In this document: piece after piece, positions 51,301 through 60,300 of the stretch
How positions within the stretch are numbered: position 1 is the stretch's first letter
Layout: the number at the start of each line of letters is the position of its first letter
Assembly: GCF_963576615.1 (NCBI RefSeq)
Contig: NC_088708.1
Coordinates: forward strand, 62,288,672 to 62,352,671
DNA: 64,000 nt
Origin: Watersipora subatra
Taxonomy: Eukaryota; Bryozoa; Gymnolaemata; Cheilostomatida; Watersiporidae
Reading direction: 5' to 3'
Notes under the pieces: generated by a model
What the model was told of the DNA's origin: nothing
Seen by the model: the letters and a program-made list of their open reading frames with translations, nothing else
The model's database searches: none
Position numbers and translations under genes: made by a program

Positions 51301-54300
51301 TCTATTTATTAACACATATCATGGGTCAATTTATTAACACTGACTATGGATCCATTTATTAACACATATCATGGATCCATTTATTAACACCTACCATATA
51401 TCCATTTATTAACACTGACTATGGATCCATTTATTAACACTGACTATGGATCCATTTATTAACACATATCATGGGTCCATTTATTAACACCTACCATATA
51501 TCCATTTATTAACACTGACTATGGATCCATTTATTAACACTGACTATGGATCCATTTATTAACACCTACCGTGGACCCAAATAAATAGGTTGTTGTTAAG
51601 CCTCTGATTAAATGACAACCAAGATTAAACTTTATGCTGTACCACAATATTTGATTAAAGTTCTATGGTCTTAGGACAAAGGTAGAATGCCTAGGTGATT
51701 CCTTCTATCTTAGGATTAATTTTGGAAGTTATCTTAGCTTATGTTCTTTCAACTAAACAGTATCTTATCTTATGGTTTTTCAACTAAACAGTATCTTAAC
51801 TTATGGTCTTTCAACTAAACAGTATCTTAACTTATGATCTTTCAACTAAACAGTATCTTATCTTATGGTTTTTCAACTAAACAGTATCTTATCTTATGGT
51901 TTTTCAACTAAACAGTATCTTATGGTTTTTCAACTAAACAGTATCTTATGGTCTTTCAACTAAACAGTATCTTGTCTTATGGTTTTTCAACTAAACAGTA
52001 TCTTATGGTTTTTCAACTAAACAGTATCTTATGGTCTTTCAACTAAACAGTATCTTAACATTTTGATAAAATTTGGATAAAAGAAAACTTTCGTAGAATT
52101 CCAAGATTCCTTTATAGTGCGCTCATAATAAGCAAATTAAGCATTTGGTTTTTGTAGTGCATACAGAGTTATCTTGAGTTTGCCTGAAGAACCAGTCTCC
52201 AAAAGATCGCTAAATATTCTTGGTTGCCAGGATGACAGCTTGTATGGTTATGAATCGGCTGTTGACATCAACAGCGGTTGCTATATTGCTGCCGAGTTAG
52301 AGGGCACCATGATCGTTGAATCTGGATTCATACTAGATTTGGGTGATGAAAGTACAAATGGAGATTATGTTAACAAGGCTCTGAAACCAGACACACGATA
52401 CCAAATAACAGTAGGAGTCGTCGTCAGTGTAGATGTAAGTTGTTTCACAGTGTGACCTTGAACATCTTACATTATCTCTTTTGACTAGTTGAAATCTAGT
52501 AGTTAAATGACCGACAAAAAAGTACATTTCTCATCATACAAATATGCAGAATCATAAGTTAAAATAATTCACGGATAGTTCGATATATTGCTCTTTTTTG
52601 TCTTACTCTGGTAAAACAAAAAAAGAGCAATATATCAAATGGTAAGATTATAATAATGATAAAAGTGTTAATAAGTTTTATATTATTCCAATAGCATGCT
52701 TATGAAACTTGGTAGCAATAAAAATGTGGCTATTTCTTAATTTATTGCATGTCTAATATTACAGGAAAACAAGAAGCTGTTTCACTACTTTGAGTCGACT
52801 CCATTCACCAGTAAGTTATAGTCTCTACATGTACTAATGTGTTATAAACTTAGAAAAGTCTTTTATACTGGTCTACATACCTTCTATCATATGCTATTTT
52901 TTAACCCAGCATCCAATGGTAATCAATTAGCTGTCTCTTACATACTTATGAAAAATTGTTTTTTATTGCATAACTAGTAATAAACACGAGTTTAATTTGA
53001 CAGGTTTGATTCCACCAGTGCCAACAAAAGCACCAATTACTGGCTGCAACCTGGCATGCATTATTGGAATATGTGTCGGGATCGGTGTCCTCCTTTTGAT
53101 ACTTATCATCGTTTGTGTCTGTTGTCACATCTATAGGAGAAAAAGGTAAGAGCACCTTTTCATGCTTTTCAATGTACAAGGTTCTAAATACTGACTAATT
53201 AACTGATGAGCTGGAACTTGTGCCAAAGCAGTTTGGTACAGTTTTCATACCAAAACTTTCCTTCCTTACAAAAAAGAAATTGAGCAGAACTTCAAAACAT
53301 CATGATAAACAGTTCACAGCTATTTTTGTCAATGAATGAAAGTTTGATTTATTTAAAGTTTTTGCTCTAGTATTTCTTCAAACTTCATTGATGCATCAAA
53401 ATGCAGTCTCATACGTACATAGCAAACACGACTTCATAAATTTGCTACGCTGAAAGTTGGTGATTGGCTTGCAAAACATATAAGAAATTTCCAATAAAAT
53501 TCTCAGCCGTTGTTGTTGTCGTACTCTAATATTAATCATTCATTACAAGTCTATGTATTTTATTCATTATATTTTGGAGAGACTGTTACCTTCTACTGGG
53601 TGTACAAAACAAAAGCTGCTTTCATTTATCTGCAAGCATGAACACCGTTTTAAAATGATAACTAAGACATAATGGAAGTGAACACAAAACAAACCCAGAT
53701 TTCATGTTTGCATAATTTTTTAGCTAGCTTACTAAGGCTAAGTTTAAACCTAGTTGCCTAGCGATAACAGTCAACTGTGTCGACTACTAAGATGTATCTT
53801 ATGTTCAACATTGGTTGAGTAGATACACTTTTTACTAGACTATTCTGTGTCAACCAGAGCCATGTATAAAATGCCCAAGTAATTAGACTACCAACGACAA
53901 GATTTTTTTATCATCTAACTTTTACACTCAAATGGCAATTATTGCTTTAATGAAAGCTATATTCTCAAGGAAAAAGAAGTTGTTTGCTCTTTTGAGAAGC
54001 TTGTTTAGTGCATATACACCAATTTTTTAATTAGAATCAACATTATAGCTTGATTCTTACAAATTTTCTTAATCATTTTTTCTTGAAATGAAAAATGTCT
54101 GCATTAGACAATTATCTAGGTGATGTTTATGATCTTAAATTGGCTCCTATAATAGTGAGGTAGTAATCAGCGAAACAGACACAAGTGTGGGTAAGCCTCT
54201 TACTACTATCAACAGCCTATCTTTGCGAAAGTGAGGTGATTGTGGCTAGTAACAGATTGTGTAAACCCTTATTTGTTAATGTTCAGTATGATACACAGCG

Positions 54301-57300
54301 GCAAATTTGTACATATTTTAGTGGTACTCACAGGTAATTAATTTTTCAGAGGTCATTGGGTCAGAGGTCAACATTGATCTATTGTTCTAAAAAGTCAATT
54401 ATCAGCGGTACTTTAGTACAACCTTTTCTAAAGATTAAGTTTAACAAGTTAAACTGTGTGTACATCAGTCGATAATCGGTTAGTAATCTTTTGCTCAGTC
54501 CTGTGACTGACAGTTTGTTTCAGAAATGAACGCATTGATTTACACTGTCGTTTGATGTAATGCTCAAAAGTACAGTCAACATTCTGATTGGTTATTAGTG
54601 TATGCTTGCTTGTTATTTGTGGTGCAATAGAACCGCCCTCAGTTTGCTCTTTTTGTTGCAACAAAAAATAAATTACAAATTGAACAAATTCAAGCTGCAG
54701 TCTGACAGATTTTTTAAAGATTTTGTGTCACCCAAAAGTAAGTTTTTTTTAATTTATAAGCCTATGAAGATTTTGAAAATATCTGCACAGTTATGTACAT
54801 GTACATGTACATGCATCTCAATATAGACAAATTGTTAAGTGTTTCAAGCAGTCAATCTAAGTTACACAGTTACAAAGTGAGCAATTCTGTCATGGTATAA
54901 TATTTCCTCTTCTCTCTAAAAGCCTCGGTTTTCTATCAATGCTGTATGTGAGTTAAAAATTGAGTAAGCGCAGATTTTAACTCTTAGACTATATTTTATT
55001 AGAAAGGCAAGCAGAAACCTTGAACCAACTGAACCAAGAGAGAAATCCATGAATGAGATGATTGTGATTGATGAAGCACCAGCCACATCTGGCACACCTC
55101 TTCTTGAAACAGAGATGGAAGGTTAGTGATTTAAAATATTATATCCCATTGTATTGAAGTTTGTGACTAGAATTGGTATAATAGTAATTTTGCTTTTGTG
55201 GAAACTTAATTTTGTTTTAAAAGTGTTGTTCTTGAATCAGTTTGGTTAAATGCATTAGATGTGTGTTCGATGCCTAGCTGTTAACAGAAAAGTTTGACTG
55301 CTGGTGATTTATTGTAATTTCACTTGGCCTAGATGCAACAGTGTAGGTTCAGCCAATTGTCTAGACAATCTGGCAAAACCAACAGTTGTATTTTGTATAA
55401 TACTAAATTCATTACCATCACGATGGCTTCTGTTTATGGCTAAGCTGTATATATTTAACATTAGTTGCAGAAAAGAACAAAGAATTGAGTGCAGACCCTC
55501 TCGTATTTCAACAACCAATAGCTGTAGAAGATCTCTCAGATTACATCGAAGACAAAGAGCACATAACAAATCAACTGGAGGTGGAGGCTTGATAACTAAA
55601 TGCTCACCAACAGACACTAATTAACTTAATATTGTACTTTAGTTCAGACAAATAGATCACAGCCTCACTCTGTGCCATCGGTTCTATCATATAAGCGTAT
55701 TATGCTCTCCAGCTAGTTTTGTTTACAAATTATTATTTTTTAGTCTTAACTTTGGTGACTGACAATTTAGAATTTAAACTAATCCCAGTGATGATAAGCC
55801 TCACTTTTTACACTTCGGTCTACTAATGCTTCTTTATCCAATTAACACAAAGATTTCAAGCAAAACTCCACCTAGTCTATTTCTTTACAATTTAAACCAT
55901 ACTGTCGTCTCTAGAAATTTTTCAGTTTACCTGCTTCTATTTTACATTGGTGTGATAGACGTTACCTGCGGCTACTTTGCATCGGTGTGATAGACATTCT
56001 AGTGTAGCCACCTTTTCTTTAGTTCTGTGTGTTCACTGGTAGAGTCTGGTGTGGTATCTAAGGCATATTTACAAAACACCATCATAAATAAATAGCCTAA
56101 AGCTTTAAAACAGATGCTTATAGACACTAACACTATTACAATTTAGGGCTGTCTGGCTGCTGTTGTTACATTTCTGTCAGTATGCTTAGAGTTGTGCTGC
56201 AGTTCAGCTTGACTTAATCATCGAAAGCCATCACCTAACTTAAGAATACAATGGAACTTGTGCAAAAATTATACATAAATGATTAAACTTGTACAAGAAT
56301 CAGAGGACTTGTACATAAGTGATAGAATTTGTACATAATGTGCATAAGTGATAGAACTTGTACATAATGTACCTTAGTGATAAGACTTGTACATAAGTGA
56401 TAGAACTTGTACATTATGTGCATAAGTTATAGGACTTGTACATAAGTGATAGGACTTGTACATTATGTACATAAGTGATAGTACTTGCACATAATGTACA
56501 TTAGTGATAGGACTTGTACATATGTGAAAGGACTTGTACATAATATACATAAGTGCTAGGACTTGTACATAAGTGATAGGACTTGTGCATAAGTGATAGG
56601 ACTTGTACATAAGTAATAGGACTTGTACATAAGTGATAGGACTTATACATAATGTACATAAGTGATAGGACTTATACATAATGTACATAAGTGATAGGAC
56701 TTGTACATAAGTGATAGGACTTGTACATAAGTGATAGGACTTATACATAATGTACATAAGTGATAGGACTTATACATAATGTACATAAGTGATAGGACTT
56801 GTACATAAGTGATAGGACTTATACATAATGTACATAAGTGATAGGACTTATACATAATGTACATAAGTGATAGGACTTGTACATAAGTGATAGGACTTAT
56901 ACATAATATACATAAGTGCTAGGATTTGTACATAAGTGATAGGACTTATACATAATGTACATAAGTGATAGGACTTATACATAATGTGCATAAGTGATAG
57001 GACTTGTACATAAGTAATAGGACTTGTACATAAGTGATAGGACTTATACATAATGTACATAAGTGATAGGACTTATACATAATGTACATAAGTGATAGGA
57101 CTTGTACATAAGTGATAGGACTTATACATAATGTACATAAGTGATAGGACTTGTACATAAGTGATAGGACTTGTACATAAGTGATAGGACTTATACATAA
57201 TGTACATAAGTGATAGGACTTATACATAATGTACATCAGTGATAGGACTTATACATAATGTGCATAAGTGATAGGACTTGTACATAAGTAATAGGACTTG

Positions 57301-60300
57301 TACATAAGTGATAGGACTTATACATAATGTACATAAGTGATAGGACTTATACATAATGTACATAAGTGATAGGACTTGTACATCAGTGATAGGACTTGTA
57401 CATCAGTGATAGGACTTGTACATAAGTGATAGGACTTATACATAATGTACATCAGTGATAGGACTTGCTGCAAATGCAGCAATAAACCTAAATATTCTAC
57501 ACCAAAGTTTTTGAAGTGACTTCCGTTGAACAGGGTACTCTAATCTGCACATCCTTGTACGCTGAGTGTTTCTATCACCTAACAGGTCCATCATCACATT
57601 TTCTGGCACTCTAATTGACAACATATGAAAAGGTAAAAACTAACCAGTGAGGTTAGCTTGAAATATCAGCTACTTCTTAGCACTTGTAAAGCGATGCTTA
57701 AGTTTTGGTAAACAAGAGATTCTTGTTTTGTACAAATAAACTCAGTTACTAGCTTTTTGCTGGTGTCATGTAACTAGGTGTTGATAAATAAGTAGTAATT
57801 CTGATGCATACATGTATGTTTTCTTAAAAAAACAAATTTGAAGGCGCTTTATAACAAATGGTAAAGATGATGTATGTATAAACAGTGTCTTGCATCAAGT
57901 ACCTTCTTTCTGTTGTTTAGGCTCTTGCAACAATTCCATCACCAATATGTATGGAGGCTGAAAGAATTGAGAACAAAGGAAAGTGCAAGTACATTGATCT
58001 CTACCCAGGTGAGAGTGACCTCAGTTTGAACATGAAGAGCAACTAATTACGGTATAGTTAGTATATGTTACAGTGACCGTTATTGTATAAGAAAACAACA
58101 TACATTAGCGTAAAAAAAATTGGTTGAAAATAGGAGTAAAAAGGTTATTCACTTTTAAATAGTTACATATAAAGAGCGACTGCTTTTCTAATGGCCACCA
58201 TGTAGTGATTTGTGACAGCGTAGAGTATTCTTTGTTACAGGTGACAGCTATAGAGTATTCTTTGTTACAGGTGACAGATATAGAGTATTCTTTGTTACCG
58301 GTGACATATATAGAGTATTCTTTGTTACAGGTGACAGCTATAGAGTATTCTTTGTTACAGGTGGCAGCTATAGAGTATTCTTTGTTACAGGTGACAGATA
58401 TAGGGTATTCTTTGTTACAGGTGGCAGGTATAGAGTATTCTTTGTTACAGGTGACAGATATAGAGTATTCTTTGTTACAGGTGACAGATATAAAGTATTC
58501 TTATTACAGGTGGCAGGTATAGAGTATTATTTGTTACAGGTGACAGCTATAGAGTATTCTTTGTTACAGGTGACAGATATAGAGTATTCTTTGTTACAGG
58601 TGACAGCTATAGAGTAAAACTGGAAAGAGAAGAAGAAGAGGGTACAGACTTTATTAATGCATCTTACTTAGCGGTAAGTTGTTTACTTAGTCAGAAGGCA
58701 ATTGATCTGCTCAGATAAATATGTAGCAACAGCTATACAGTGTGCACTGTATGTAGCAACAGCTTAACAGTGTGCACTGCATGTAGCAACAGCTATACAG
58801 TGTGCACTGTATGTAGCAGCAGCTATACAGTGTGCATTGTATGTAGCAACAGCTATACAGTGTGCAGTGTCTACAATCAAGCATCTTGTCATTGAATCTT
58901 ACAAAAATGGCTACAGTAGATACATACGTAAGTGTTGCAATAGCTCAAAATGTGCTTTGGGTGGTGTGTGTGCGTGCGTGCGTGTTTATGTGTATGTGTG
59001 TGCGTGTACGTGTGTGTGTGTGCATGTGTGTGTGTGTGCCTGTGTGCGCGTGTATGCACGCATGTGCGTGTGTGTGGGTGTGTGCGCGCGTGTGTGCGCG
59101 GATGTGCATGCGTGTGTGTGTGCTTGTGTGTTCATGTGTGTGCGTGCATGTGTGTGTGTTAGGAAGTACTGTAGATAAGCACAGTGTGTAGTAGTTAGCC
59201 TGAGTCAGGCAACCATTTATGTGTATCATAATATATACAGCAGCCTGTGTTCATTTTACACTTCTTTGAACTGTTGCACATTCAATAGCTAGTAAAGCGG
59301 AGTTTTATTTTAGCATATTTTGGAATAATTATAATATTTGTAAAACACAAGTTAGTATATGATTATTTTAGCTTTTTGTAGCCAATAATGATTAATATGT
59401 CAAATTAAATGGCTGAATGCTCTAGTTCTTTAATAATAAATATTGAAACATAATATGAGTTTTGTAGGTTTGAGACTTTCATCACCTCAGCATATTTTAA
59501 GATAATTGCAATGGCATGACCCATTTGAGAATATAAGTGGCTTAAAATTTTGTACATCGCAAACAAAGAGATCTCTAGTTTTACTTTTTTTCTAAAAAGG
59601 TCATTTGGGGATGTTTGTTTTATTTTAGAGTTATACGGGAGGTGATGTGTTCATCGCTGCTCAAGGTAAGTTTTGGTTGACAAGATTATAGTGTGTAGAT
59701 AGTAACATAGCATTTTAATGGTAAGATAAAATCCTGATAAAACATAACATGCTGATGAAATGTAACATGCTCAAAAACATACCAAACTGATAAAATATAA
59801 CACAATAATAAAATAGAATATTGTGAGAAAAAGGTTATCTACTGAAAAAGAAGTAACATGTTGAAATGTTTGAGGAAGTCAGTGAGGATTTTGGCCAATA
59901 TCTCTGATACCTAACCTGTCGATATCTCTGATACCTAACCTGTCAATATCTCTGATACCTAACCTGTCAATATCTCTGATACCTAACCTGTCAATATCTC
60001 TGATACCTAACCTGTCGATTGAGTATTCAATTAGCGGTCGATTAGGTAATCTTTGGCAGCACACCAGCTGCTAAATCATTTCTATAAAATTCAAATCATT
60101 TATCGCTGCATAACAAAAAGTGGTTAGTACAACATTCAGGGTAACAAAACAAAGGATCACTTGCTTCTTATAACCCTTTTGTAAAACTATACCACAATGT
60201 ACTTTAAGATTTTTAATATGAAAGGCCAATGCCTTAAAAACAGAAAGTTTTGCGCACTACCTGCACACACAGCAGTATAGAAAGTCATTTTCAATGCTAT

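Noticed and set aside
56374..57236. Minus-strand ORFs with MYKSYHLCT repeats
   Set aside because: Translation of the minisatellite; no splice or start context and the period gives the open frame.
58205..58522. ORF with [10 protein letters not shown] repeats as a separate repeat protein
   Set aside because: Wrong frame relative to the PTP exon; the array is intron plus exon-start sequence.
58837..59229. Cys/Val-rich and His/Thr-rich ORFs
   Set aside because: Product of the TG/CG microsatellite.
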